A DNA stretch of 16,353 bases from CAYYMD01 sp964480425 (GTDB taxonomy: Bacteria; Planctomycetota; Phycisphaerae; SM23-33): contig CAYZPY010000047.1 of assembly GCA_964480425.1 (NCBI GenBank), positions 1 through 16,353 of the forward strand, written 5' to 3'. The notes below the pieces were generated by a model. It was not told the DNA's origin. It worked only from the letters and a program-made list of their open reading frames with translations, and did not search any database. Both the position numbers and the translations under genes were made by a program. Below are positions 7,288 to 14,966 of this stretch, in pieces. Numbering within the stretch: position 1 is the stretch's first letter; every line of letters starts with the position of its first letter.

Positions 7288-8250
7288 ATGAATACGGGAA
7301 AAAAGGCGATCATCTCGGTACTTGCGATAGTGGTTGCGATTGTGGGAGCCGGCGGCATATACGTTGCCTTTATTCGCGGGGACGTGAAACTGGATACGGG
7401 TTTTTACGACGTGCCGGATGAGGTTAAAGTCCGCAAGTTCTCACAGGCCGGCTACGCCAAAACGCTTGATAAATACGTCGATGACGAGGGTATGGTGTAT
7501 TACGCCAAAATGAAGGAGAAGGGCATAGATCTGAATCCCTACGCCGACGGCGAAAAATCCGACAATGATGAAGAAGAATCCCCGCGGCTGAACGATTACC
7601 TCTGGGCTCTTGCGTCGCTGGAACCGGAAGTCTACGAAAAGTGGTCTGACAGACGCAAAATCGCCTTCCTGCTCAACGCCTACAACGCCATCACGCTAAA
7701 GGCAATACTCGACAACTATCCAATCAACCCGACCATACCCAATCCGCTGTATCCCCAAAACAGCATCCGCCAAATACCCAAGGTATGGAAGAAGAAGTAT
7801 CTGGTCATGGGCAGGGAAATGTCTTTGGAGCACATCGAGCACGGGATTCTGCGGAAGGAGTTCGACGAGCCGCGCATACACGTTGCCTTGGTATGTGCGG
7901 CCATGAGTTGCCCGCCACTTCGCCGTGAACCGTATATCGGTAAAAAACTGGATGCACAACTGGACGACCAGAGCGGGGGTTTCCTGGCCTCCGGCGATAA
8001 TTTCCGCATAGACAGGGACAACTCGGTGGTGCACCTGTCGAGCATATTCAAGTGGTTCGGCGGTGATTTCACCGGCAAGTACGCGCCCGAAACCGGATAC
8101 GGCGATCATGACAAAGACACGCGGGCAGTGCTGAATTTCATAAGCAATTACGTTGACGACAAAGACGCCGAGTACCTCCGTGGCGGCGATTTCGAGATTA
8201 AATACATCGATTACGACTGGTCGCTGAACGAACGGCGAACGGCCGAGTGA
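7288..8250 (+). CDS. DUF547 domain protein with N-terminal membrane anchor
   Basis: A 320-residue protein with one hydrophobic helix at residues 6-28, acting as a signal anchor, then a DUF547 domain facing the periplasm. DUF547 hallmarks are FLLNAYNAITLKAIL (127-141), EHIEHGILR (181-189), IHVALVCAAMSCPPLR (197-212) and SSIFKWFGGDF. DUF547 has no established biochemical function. It recurs beside ArsS-type clusters together with TVP38 proteins, flavoprotein oxidoreductases and TIGR04282/04283 transferases, which agrees with the neighbours here. ATG 7288 is preferred over the adjacent GTG 7285 because AAGGA at 7277-7281 gives a six-base spacer. Two conserved Cys (203 and 208) sit in the family motif. 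An acidic low-complexity stretch (~89-97) lies before the core. Confidence 0.9.
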   Translation: MNTGKKAIISVLAIVVAIVGAGGIYVAFIRGDVKLDTGFYDVPDEVKVRKFSQAGYAKTLDKYVDDEGMVYYAKMKEKGIDLNPYADGEKSDNDEEESPRLNDYLWALASLEPEVYEKWSDRRKIAFLLNAYNAITLKAILDNYPINPTIPNPLYPQNSIRQIPKVWKKKYLVMGREMSLEHIEHGILRKEFDEPRIHVALVCAAMSCPPLRREPYIGKKLDAQLDDQSGGFLASGDNFRIDRDNSVVHLSSIFKWFGGDFTGKYAPETGYGDHDKDTRAVLNFISNYVDDKDAEYLRGGDFEIKYIDYDWSLNERRTAE

Positions 8251-8254
8251 TGAC

Positions 8255-8425
8255 ATGGATGGAAGAGACGAGCAATCCCTCTCGGGCCTGTGTCCCCAAA
8301 CCGGCCAACCCTGCGAGCAAGGCGACTGCTTTCGTTGCAGCAAGTTCTGGGAGTGCCTCCATAAGGCGATGTACAGCAGAACGGAAAAGTCATCCCCGCA
8401 AGCGGATCATCCTGATGGCTCGTGA
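8255..8425 (+). CDS. Small Cys-rich protein, 56 residues, unrecognised
   Basis: A short frame starts four bases after the DUF547 stop and ends 36 bases before the TVP38 start, filling the gap between two operon genes. It encodes 56 residues with five cysteines at 13, 20, 25, 28 and 34 (pattern C-x6-C-x4-C-x2-C-x5-C) plus His36, embedded in GLCPQTGQPC and CFRCSKFWEC, then a polar tail. Dense Cys spacing of this kind suggests a bound metal (zinc, Fe-S or a thiophilic metalloid) and is unlikely in a chance frame. The ribosome site is weak (GAG at 8245-8247), so translation may be coupled to DUF547. I do not recognise a family. A competing frame starting GTG 8247 gives a bland sequence and is less likely. 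Carrier or chaperone for arsenic, Fe-S protein or modified peptide are all possible and unproven. Confidence 0.55.
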   Translation: MDGRDEQSLSGLCPQTGQPCEQGDCFRCSKFWECLHKAMYSRTEKSSPQADHPDGS

Positions 8426-8445
8426 GTGAACCCGGCCATCCCAAT

Positions 8446-8452
8446 AGAAGGA
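8446..8452 (+). promoter_or_regulatory. Ribosome binding site deciding the TVP38 start
   Basis: AGAAGGA lies nine bases before ATG 8462. The alternative in-frame start is GTG 8426, which has no comparable site and overlaps nothing useful. This makes 8462 the better start, shortening the protein from 265 to 253 residues. Confidence 0.6.
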
Positions 8453-8461
8453 CGTCAAGAT

Positions 8462-9223
8462 ATGGACCCGACAATAGAGGAACCGAACGTAAAGAAGCCC
8501 ACGCGCCGCTGGTGGAAGCTGGTCGTACTGATCCTGATCTTGGGCGGGCTGGCCGTGGCGTCCATCTTCCTGCCGGTCAAGGACTACCTCATCGCGATGC
8601 TGGAGTGGACGCAGGGCCTTGGATTCTGGGGGCCGTTCTTTGTGGCGGCGTTCTATGTCCTTGCCTGCGTGCTCCTGCTTCCCGGCGGTGTCATCACGCT
8701 GGCGGCGGGATTCCTGTTCGGCGTGGTGACGGGCACGATCACGGTGTCGGTCGGCAGCACGTTGGGCGCGACGGCGGCGTTCCTGGTCGGGCGAACATTT
8801 GCTCGCGACTGGGTGCGGCGGAAGGTGGCAGGACGACCCAAGTTTGCCGCTGTCGACCGCGCCGTCGGCGAACAGGGCTTCAAGATCGTCCTGCTGACGC
8901 GGCTGAGCCCGATCTTCCCGTTCAACATGCAGAACTACGCCTACGGCCTGACGGGCGTGAAGCTCTGGAAGTACATGCTGGCCTCCTGGATCGGCATGCT
9001 GCCGGGAACGCTGGCGTATGTCTACATCGGTTCGGGGCTGCGTTCGTTGACCGAGGCCGCCACCGGACAGGTCGAAGGCGGATGGGTGCAGCGGGCGTTC
9101 TTCTGGGGCGGTCTGGCAGCCACGCTGGTGGTCATGGTCGTGGTCACGCGCATCGCACAGAAGGCGATGCGGGGCGTCATGCCGCAGACCGGGGGCCCCA
9201 AGACCGAAAGGGCAGAGTCATGA
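8462..9223 (+). CDS. TVP38/TMEM64 family (VTT domain) inner-membrane protein
   Basis: A 253-residue multi-pass membrane protein of the TVP38/TMEM64 (DedA-related, VTT/SNARE-associated) family. After a basic N-terminus comes a first helix (~19-37). The VTT core holds LLLPGGVITLAAGFLFG (71-87), GATAAFLVGR (102-111), LTRLSPIFPFNMQNYAYG (145-162) and PGTLAYVYIGS (181-191), and a last helix lies near 215-235. Related proteins act in lipid scrambling or are linked to selenite and metal handling. The substrate here is not evident. The gene overlaps the next by four bases (ATGA). Codon use is unlike its neighbours: 11 of 12 Ile codons are ATC, while adjacent genes use ATA freely. This suggests a different origin for the 8462-9310 segment. 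Confidence 0.9.
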   Translation: MDPTIEEPNVKKPTRRWWKLVVLILILGGLAVASIFLPVKDYLIAMLEWTQGLGFWGPFFVAAFYVLACVLLLPGGVITLAAGFLFGVVTGTITVSVGSTLGATAAFLVGRTFARDWVRRKVAGRPKFAAVDRAVGEQGFKIVLLTRLSPIFPFNMQNYAYGLTGVKLWKYMLASWIGMLPGTLAYVYIGSGLRSLTEAATGQVEGGWVQRAFFWGGLAATLVVMVVVTRIAQKAMRGVMPQTGGPKTERAES

Positions 9224-9690
9224 GCAAACGAATCGGACCCGACGTGGTTCGAAGATGGGAAGGAAACCCGACCATCTCCGCCGAGGACATCCCCTTCCCA
9301 TGCAACACGGTGCTGTTTTTCGGTATTGGCGTCATGGTCGGCCAACACCAGTGGCGATTGCCGTGGATACTCGTCCCGATTACCTGTATCGCACTGGTCG
9401 TCGCTCGCCTCGCGACGGTTTATCCGATGGGCGCGGTATTTACGGCACTGGGTCGCGGGCTGGACCGATCCTGGCTGCACCTCCTCTCGGCCTGCGGTCT
9501 TCGCGGCGGGCTGTCGGTGGCGCTGCTGCTGACACTTCCGGCTTCATACCCGCATCGAACGGCCATGCTGTGCCTGGCATTTGCTCTGATTCTGTTCTCG
9601 ATGGCGGCACACCTTGCGACCGACCGGCTCTGCCTTCAAAACGTTGAATTCGCCAAAATAAACCCTTCGCAGAAAGGAATGACTTTATGA
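9220..9690 (+). pseudogene. Chimeric ORF: GH130 5' end joined to CPA1 Na+/H+ antiporter 3' end
   Basis: This 156-codon frame reads as pieces of two unrelated genes. Residues 1-31 match the N-terminus of GH130 glycoside phosphorylases (VRRWEGNP, then AEDIPFPCNTV, which in that family continues into FNAG). From about residue 32 it becomes hydrophobic and matches the last helices of a CPA1-type Na+/H+ antiporter: WILVPITCIALVVARLATVYP, shown here only in part (49-69), then GLRGGLSVALLL (93-104), LPASYPHRT and a final helix. A full GH130 is ~300-400 residues and a CPA1 antiporter ~400 or more, so most of both genes is missing. The junction lies near 9307-9318 and happens to be in frame. The start overlaps the TVP38 stop (ATGA) and the end overlaps the flavoprotein start (ATGA). 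Neither activity should survive. It could still be translated and keep coupling to the next gene. Confidence 0.75.
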
Positions 9691-11204
9691 CCGGAAATGT
9701 TGAACTCACACCCATGGACGCACACAACGAGGCCCTGCTTGCTCGAGCGCATCCTGCGGACTGGAAAAATCCCGCACCCGAAGGACGGTACAACATGGTG
9801 GTTATCGGTGCCGGAACTGCCGGGCTGGTGACGGCCGCAGCCACAGCGTCTTTGGGCGGAAAAGCGGCTATAATTGAGCGGCGGTTCATGGGCGGAGACT
9901 GCCTGAATTACGGCTGCGTGCCGAGCAAGGCGATTATCCGCTGCGCCCGCTCGGTCCACGAGGCGCGAAAGGCGGGGCGGTTCGGCGTCTCGGTCGGAGA
10001 GGTTAGCGTGGACTTCGCCGCGGTCATGGAGCGGATGCGGAAACTCCGCGCCCAGATAAGCGAACACGACTCGACCCGGCGCTTCGCCGACATGGGGGTT
10101 GACGTTTACCTCGGCGAGGCCGAATTCACAGGTCCCGACACGGTACGCGTCGGCGATGCGGAAATGACCTTCGCCCGCGCGTGCATCGCCACCGGTTCGA
10201 GCGCGGCCGTACCGCCCATTGACGGGCTTCAAGAGGCCGGATACCTCACTAACGAAACGATATTCTCGCTGACCGAACTGCCGCAACGCATGGTGGTGAT
10301 AGGCGGCGGACCAATCGGATGCGAGATGGGCCAGGCCTTCGCACGCCTGGGAAGCAAGGTCGCCATATTAAACCGCCCCCCGCAACTGCTCAAAAAGGAA
10401 GACCCCGACGTATCCAAAATCATCCACGAACAGTTCCAAAGCGAGGGTATCGAAGTCGTCCTCAACGCCGACACGACAAGGGTGGAAACGTCCGGGGAGG
10501 CAAAGAAGGTGTACTACACAGCCAACGGCGAAGAAAACTACGTCGAGGCCGACGCCATTCTTGTGGCCACCGGCCGAAAACCGAACGTAGAGGGGCTGGG
10601 CCTGGAGGCGGCGGGCGTGGAGTACGATCGCAAGCGGGGCGTAATCGTGGACGACCGTCTGCGCACGTCGAACAAACGCATATATGCGGCAGGCGACATC
10701 TGCATGAAATACAAGTTCACACACGCCGCCGACGCCGCCGCGAGAATAGTAATCCGCAATGCTCTTTTCTGGGGCCGGGGCAAACTAAGCGCGCTTACCA
10801 TCCCATGGTGCACCTACACCGACCCCGAGGTCGCCCACACCGGAATGTACGCACACCAGGCGCGCCGGGCGGGCGTAGAGGTAGACACCTACGGCCGCCC
10901 CCTGAGCGAAGTGGACCGCGCCGTTCTCGACGGGCAGGACGATGGGCTGGTGCGTATTCACGTCAAAAAAGGAACGGACAAAATTCTCGGCGCCACTATA
11001 GTCGCCGCACACGCCGGACAGATGATTTCCGAGATAACACTGGCCATCGGGGCCGGGGCGGGACTGGGTGCTATAAGCAATACGATTCATCCATACCCCA
11101 CACAGTCCGAGGCCATCCGCCAACTCGGCGACGAATACAACCGCACCCGGCTGACGCCGTTTACGAAAAAACTGTTCAAAAAAATACTCTCCTGGCGCAG
11201 GTGA
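9687..11204 (+). CDS. MerA-like FAD-dependent disulfide oxidoreductase
   Basis: A 505-residue class I pyridine nucleotide-disulfide oxidoreductase, related to mercuric reductase and dihydrolipoamide dehydrogenase. Motifs in order: FAD-binding GAGTAG (41-46); the redox pair C72-x4-C77 in GGDCLNYGCVPSK; the NAD(P)H-binding VVIGGGPIGCE; the FAD motif IYAAGDIC; and the C-terminal catalytic HPYPTQSE with H468 and E475. It lacks the N-terminal metal-binding domain and the C-terminal vicinal Cys pair that characterise true MerA, so mercuric reductase activity should not be assumed. Flavoproteins of this branch often accompany TVP38 and DUF547 genes in ArsS-type clusters. A role in reducing a thiol, arsenical or other pathway intermediate is an inference. 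ATG 9687 overlaps the preceding stop by four bases. Confidence 0.92.
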   Translation: MTGNVELTPMDAHNEALLARAHPADWKNPAPEGRYNMVVIGAGTAGLVTAAATASLGGKAAIIERRFMGGDCLNYGCVPSKAIIRCARSVHEARKAGRFGVSVGEVSVDFAAVMERMRKLRAQISEHDSTRRFADMGVDVYLGEAEFTGPDTVRVGDAEMTFARACIATGSSAAVPPIDGLQEAGYLTNETIFSLTELPQRMVVIGGGPIGCEMGQAFARLGSKVAILNRPPQLLKKEDPDVSKIIHEQFQSEGIEVVLNADTTRVETSGEAKKVYYTANGEENYVEADAILVATGRKPNVEGLGLEAAGVEYDRKRGVIVDDRLRTSNKRIYAAGDICMKYKFTHAADAAARIVIRNALFWGRGKLSALTIPWCTYTDPEVAHTGMYAHQARRAGVEVDTYGRPLSEVDRAVLDGQDDGLVRIHVKKGTDKILGATIVAAHAGQMISEITLAIGAGAGLGAISNTIHPYPTQSEAIRQLGDEYNRTRLTPFTKKLFKKILSWRR

Positions 11205-11256
11205 TTTCCGCGGCGATTACGCTTGCCCCAGGCGCATTTGCGCGTAGATTGACCCT

Positions 11257-12750
11257 ATGAACCATCAGCGGACGAATACCGCCGACGACACGTCCGAAGT
11301 GCCCGGCGACAGCGCCGGAAAAATGTGGATGCGCCTTAACCTCCTGACCAACGGGCTGTTCCTGGTGGGCTTTACCGCGGCCGTCGTGGCCGCCATGCAC
11401 AATCGCGCCGGAGACGGAAAAATAATATATAACTGGTTTCCCGTAACCCTTATGTCCTTGTCTGCGCTGCCGTATTTTTTGGCGGTCTTCACCATGCGCC
11501 CCCGGCGCGGGACCGGCGCAGAGTCCATGGCGATTATCGTGTTCGTAGCCGTGGCCATGCGAGTCGTGATGCTGTTTGCTCCGCAATTGAGCGGCGGCGA
11601 TTACACGCGTTACATGTGGGACGGGGCGGTGACTGCCAAGGGCATGAATCCGTATCGCCATTCGCCCAAACAGGTGCTGGAGGGCGACGTCGAAGACCCG
11701 CAACTGCGTCGGTTGGCCTCTGGCGGGCGCGGCGTACTGGAAGGAATCACCCATAGACGCCTGCGGACGATATACCCGCCCGTGGCGCAGGGGTTGTTCG
11801 CCGTGGCGCACTGGATAAGCCCGTTCAGACTTTACGGTTGGCTGATAGTCGTGGCTGCCATGGACGCCCTGGCGGCGGTGGCGATACTGGGGGCGCTGCG
11901 ATGTGCGCATCTGCCGGGGGCGATGGTGCTGGTGTACCTGTGGAACCCGCTGCTGGTAAACGAGGCCTGGCAGGGCGGGCACGTGGATGTGGCCACCGCG
12001 GCGATGCTGGCGGCGATGATATGGGCCCTGGTAAGCCGGAGGATTATACTGGCCTGGTTGTTCTGGGCGCTGGCGGTGGGGACCAAACTCTGGCCGGCGA
12101 TTCTGGTGTTCTTCCTGGTTCGCCCGACGGTGCGTTGCCGCCGGCGCGGCGCCGCGGGGGTGGCGCTGGCGGCGGGATTGCTGACACTGCTGGCTATTCC
12201 TTGGCTGGAGGCGCTGGGGGCAGGCGAAACCAGCGGAACCGTCGCATACGCGCGAACCTGGACCGGCGGCGCCTGGGCGTATCACGGCATCGAGGCCGCC
12301 GGAAAGCGAATACGCGACGCGTTCGGCCTCGAAGTGTCTTTGCGATTCTTCGGGAGGGCGTTGTCCGCAGCGTGCTTGTTCGCCGCGGCGGCACTGTTCG
12401 GTCTGGTCGGAAGCGCAAATCCCCGCCACGTGTGCCGGCGAATGGGAACCGTCATCGTGTTAATGCTGTTGCTGAGCCCCATGGTCTGGCCTTGGTATTA
12501 TCTGCCCGCCCTGGCGCCGGCGTCCCTGTGCGCCGTGACGGGCGGTCGTATGATCGCAGCGCCCGCCGTTGTGTTCCCAACGGCCCTGCTGCCGGTGTTG
12601 TACGAGTTTGCGGGCGTGATGGACGGGGGCTTTAAGGCGGCGCTGGTGCACGCTCCGGTCTGGACGCTGCTGGCGGGGCAATGGGCATGGATTATAATCC
12701 GGCGAATCAGGGAACGAAGGGCCGGAGAATGTATCGAGGCAAAACGATAA
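11257..12750 (+). CDS. GT-C type membrane glycosyltransferase (GT87/DUF2029-like)
   Basis: A 497-residue integral membrane protein with about ten or more helices. After a polar N-terminus (~1-25) and two helices comes a family signature loop with SGGDYTRYMWDG (112-123), GMNPYRHSP (129-137) and TIYPPVAQ (171-178). This pattern occurs in polyprenyl-phosphate-sugar-dependent GT-C mannosyltransferase-like proteins, where the Asp-containing loop is on the periplasmic side and catalytic. WNPLLVNEAW and GTKLWP further along also fit. The sugar donor is probably a lipid-linked sugar, made by the first domain of the next protein. The start at 11257 lacks a strong ribosome site. The gene begins 52 bases after the flavoprotein and overlaps the next by 22 bases, which indicates tight coupling. 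Confidence 0.82.
   Translation: MNHQRTNTADDTSEVPGDSAGKMWMRLNLLTNGLFLVGFTAAVVAAMHNRAGDGKIIYNWFPVTLMSLSALPYFLAVFTMRPRRGTGAESMAIIVFVAVAMRVVMLFAPQLSGGDYTRYMWDGAVTAKGMNPYRHSPKQVLEGDVEDPQLRRLASGGRGVLEGITHRRLRTIYPPVAQGLFAVAHWISPFRLYGWLIVVAAMDALAAVAILGALRCAHLPGAMVLVYLWNPLLVNEAWQGGHVDVATAAMLAAMIWALVSRRIILAWLFWALAVGTKLWPAILVFFLVRPTVRCRRRGAAGVALAAGLLTLLAIPWLEALGAGETSGTVAYARTWTGGAWAYHGIEAAGKRIRDAFGLEVSLRFFGRALSAACLFAAAALFGLVGSANPRHVCRRMGTVIVLMLLLSPMVWPWYYLPALAPASLCAVTGGRMIAAPAVVFPTALLPVLYEFAGVMDGGFKAALVHAPVWTLLAGQWAWIIIRRIRERRAGECIEAKR
12716..12720 (+). promoter_or_regulatory. Ribosome binding site deciding the triple-transferase start
   Basis: GAAGG lies eight bases before ATG 12729. The frame is open from ATG 12681, but that adds 16 residues before the first beta strand with no similarity to GT2 enzymes. 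Family N-termini begin only a few residues before KVIIPALNE, so 12729 is preferred. Confidence 0.6.
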
Positions 12751-14723
12751 AGGTAATCATCCCCGCGCTGAACGAGTCCGGCGCCATCGGGCACGTCATC
12801 GGCGACGTGCCCGACTGGGTGGATGAGATAATCGTGGTCGACAACGGCTCGGTGGACGATACGCCCGCCGTGGCTCGCCGACACGGGGCGAGGGTTATTC
12901 GCCAGGCGCGACGTGGATACGGCTCGGCCTGCCTTGCGGGCATCGCAGCCGCCCATACGGGCCCGTACGGCGCGGGAAACTGCGACGTGCTGGTCTTCAT
13001 GGACGGTGATTACAGCGACCACGGCGAGCAGATGGACCGGCTGGTGGACCCGGTGACCAGCGGTCGGGCGGACATGGCCGTCGGCTCGCGCACCCGCGGG
13101 GCGGGCGCGGGGGTGCTGACCGGGACGCAGCGTTTCGGCAACCAACTGGCCTGCGGGCTGATCAGACTCATCTGGCGAGAAGGTTTTTCCGACCTTGGTC
13201 CGTTCCGCGCCGTCGATGCCGCCGCCCTGAAACGACTGGACATGGGCGACCCCGATTACGGGTGGATCGTCGAAATGCAGATAAAGGCCGTGCGGGCAGG
13301 GTTGTCCGTCGTGGAAGTTCCGGTGGATTACCGCCCGCGGATCGGCGACTCGAAAATCTCCGGCACGTTGCGGGGCGCGTTCGCCGCCGGGGCGAAAATC
13401 CTTGCCACTATCGCGCGATACGTCGTGGCGCCGCCGCCTGCGCACACGGGACGCGACCGGCTGATATTGTTCGGGCGGTATCCGCGACCGGGACGGTGCA
13501 AGACGCGACTGGCAGGGGCGATTGGCGCTCTTCCGGCGGCGCGGATGCAGCAGTTGATGACCGAGAAGGTCTTCGCCGCCGCCGCGAGCATCAGGGACGC
13601 CGACCTCCAGGTGCGCTATACCGGCTACGGCGAGCGCGACATGCGGCGCTGGCTGGGACCGGCACAATACGTTCGCCAGGGGCCCGGCGACCTTGGGGCA
13701 AAAATGAAAAACGCCTTCGACGAGACATTCGCCCAAGGTTGCCGAAGGGCTGTTATTGTCGGTTCCGACTGCCCGTCGATAACGTCGCAGGATATACAGC
13801 GGGCGTTCGAGTTGCTGTATGACAATGACCTTGTGCTGGGGCCAAGCTCTGACGGCGGGTATTACCTGATAGGACAATCCAGGCCGGCGGATACCTTTAC
13901 CGGCATTCCCTGGTCCACTCCGCGCGTTCTGGATCGGACGCTCGAACTTGCACGCGAGCATGGACTGAAGGTCGCCCTTCTGCCGCAACGTACGGACATC
14001 GACACGCCAAAGGATCTGTCGGCCGCGCCGCAGTTGGCATGCCAGGCGGGTCGGCCCTTCATTTCCGCGGTGGTGCCGGCACTGAACGAGGTCGATATCA
14101 TTCGCTCCACCATTGAGTCGCTTCGCTGCGCTGGGGTGGAGATAATCGTCGCCGACGGCGGCAGCAGCGACGATACCGTGCGAATCGCCCGCGACGCCGG
14201 CGCGAAGGTCGTACAAAGCCCGCGCGGGCGCGCCGTCCAGATGAACTACGGCGCTGCCGAAGCCGCGGGCAAGGTGCTGCTTTTCGTCCACGCAGACACC
14301 ATTATGCCGGCCGATTACGCGGCGATGATTTTCTGTGCGATGCTCGATCAGGCCGTACCCGGCGGGGCGTTCGAACACGACACCGACATGGAATCGCCGC
14401 TTATGAAATTTTCACTGGCTGTGGTGCGCCTCCGGGCGCGGTGCCTGAGATTGCCTTACGGCGATCAGGCCATCTTCGCGCGACGCGGTGCGTTCGAACA
14501 GGCCGGGCGATACCCGCCGGTGTACCCGGGCGAGGATTTGGAGTTTATTCGCCGGCTGAATCGCCTGGGGCGGATTGTCATCCTGCACGCCGCCGCCGTA
14601 ACCTCCGCGCGCCGCTGGCGAAGACTGGGAACGTTCAAGACCATGCTGCTCAACCAGTTCATACTGGCAGGGTGCCTGCTGGAGGTCAACAGGGACCTGC
14701 TTGCCCGACTGAGAAATGCGTAG
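12729..14723 (+). CDS. Triple fusion: GT2 (DPM1-like) + TIGR04282 transferase + TIGR04283 glycosyltransferase
   Basis: A 664-residue protein made of three GT-A-like domains. Residues 1-~235 are a dolichyl/polyprenyl-phosphate sugar synthase-like GT2: VIIPALNE (9-16), VVDNGSVDDT (36-45), FMDGDYSD (90-97), SDLGPFRA, and no membrane tail. Residues ~244-435 are a TIGR04282 (DUF2064) transferase: FGRYPRPGRCKTRL (248-261), GSDCPS (345-350), GPSSDGGYYLIG (371-382), TDIDTPKDL. Residues ~444-664 are a TIGR04283 glycosyltransferase: VVPALNE (448-454), ADGGSSDDT, SPRGRAVQMNYGA (497-509), HADT (521-524), YGDQAIFARR, TSARRW (625-630). The latter two families are named for association with the ArsS radical SAM protein and arsenosugar formation. 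They are normally separate or paired. A soluble enzyme is expected. It may supply a lipid-linked sugar to the GT-C protein upstream and glycosylate the pathway product. It is the last gene of the operon. Confidence 0.92.
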   Translation: MYRGKTIKVIIPALNESGAIGHVIGDVPDWVDEIIVVDNGSVDDTPAVARRHGARVIRQARRGYGSACLAGIAAAHTGPYGAGNCDVLVFMDGDYSDHGEQMDRLVDPVTSGRADMAVGSRTRGAGAGVLTGTQRFGNQLACGLIRLIWREGFSDLGPFRAVDAAALKRLDMGDPDYGWIVEMQIKAVRAGLSVVEVPVDYRPRIGDSKISGTLRGAFAAGAKILATIARYVVAPPPAHTGRDRLILFGRYPRPGRCKTRLAGAIGALPAARMQQLMTEKVFAAAASIRDADLQVRYTGYGERDMRRWLGPAQYVRQGPGDLGAKMKNAFDETFAQGCRRAVIVGSDCPSITSQDIQRAFELLYDNDLVLGPSSDGGYYLIGQSRPADTFTGIPWSTPRVLDRTLELAREHGLKVALLPQRTDIDTPKDLSAAPQLACQAGRPFISAVVPALNEVDIIRSTIESLRCAGVEIIVADGGSSDDTVRIARDAGAKVVQSPRGRAVQMNYGAAEAAGKVLLFVHADTIMPADYAAMIFCAMLDQAVPGGAFEHDTDMESPLMKFSLAVVRLRARCLRLPYGDQAIFARRGAFEQAGRYPPVYPGEDLEFIRRLNRLGRIVILHAAAVTSARRWRRLGTFKTMLLNQFILAGCLLEVNRDLLARLRNA

Positions 14724-14863
14724 GAGGGTAGGTTTGAGTTCCGTCAGCAAGCGGCGGTGGAATGGCTTGGTGCTATAACAGGAGAAAGTTGTGTTCGCCA
14801 CATAGCCGATGTCTTTGTTCAGGCGTCGGACTTTTTGCTCTGATTGTTGCTTTTTCCTGCTCT

Positions 14864-14893
14864 GTTAAAAATGCCCTGCCGGGGCATTTTTAA

Positions 14894-14894
<1 letters not shown>
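14864..14894. terminator. Bidirectional intrinsic terminator hairpin
   Basis: A perfect 13-bp inverted repeat (14864-14876 with 14882-14894) has a five-base loop. The base of the stem is A/T-rich, so each strand presents a GC-rich tip followed by ATTTTTAAC. It lies 140 bases after the last plus-strand operon gene and directly at the 3' end of the minus-strand tRNA, so it can end both transcripts. The right arm includes the tRNA discriminator base at 14894. Confidence 0.85.

Positions 14895-14966
<72 letters not shown>

Noticed and set aside
8422..9219. In-frame upstream extension of the chimeric ORF across the TVP38 gene
   Set aside because: The frame is open but translates to Gly/Arg-rich sequence, while TVP38 in another frame has full family motifs. 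The chimera has its own ATG at 9220.
9687..11204. Mercuric reductase (merA)
   Set aside because: The redox Cys pair and FAD motifs match the superfamily, but the N-terminal metal-binding domain and the C-terminal vicinal cysteines needed for Hg(II) reduction are absent, and no mer genes are nearby.
11176..12429. A 417-codon open frame on the minus strand
   Set aside because: Antisense to the GT-C gene; Gln/Arg/His-rich shadow sequence.
12693..12698. TATAAT match inside the GT-C gene before the triple transferase
   Set aside because: No suitable -35 element at the right distance, and the tight overlap with the upstream gene makes an internal promoter unnecessary.
12498..14378. A 626-codon open frame on the minus strand
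   Set aside because: It is antisense to the triple transferase, whose three domains have intact family motifs. The antisense translation is Arg/His/Pro-rich with no recognisable domain, as expected of a GC-rich shadow frame.
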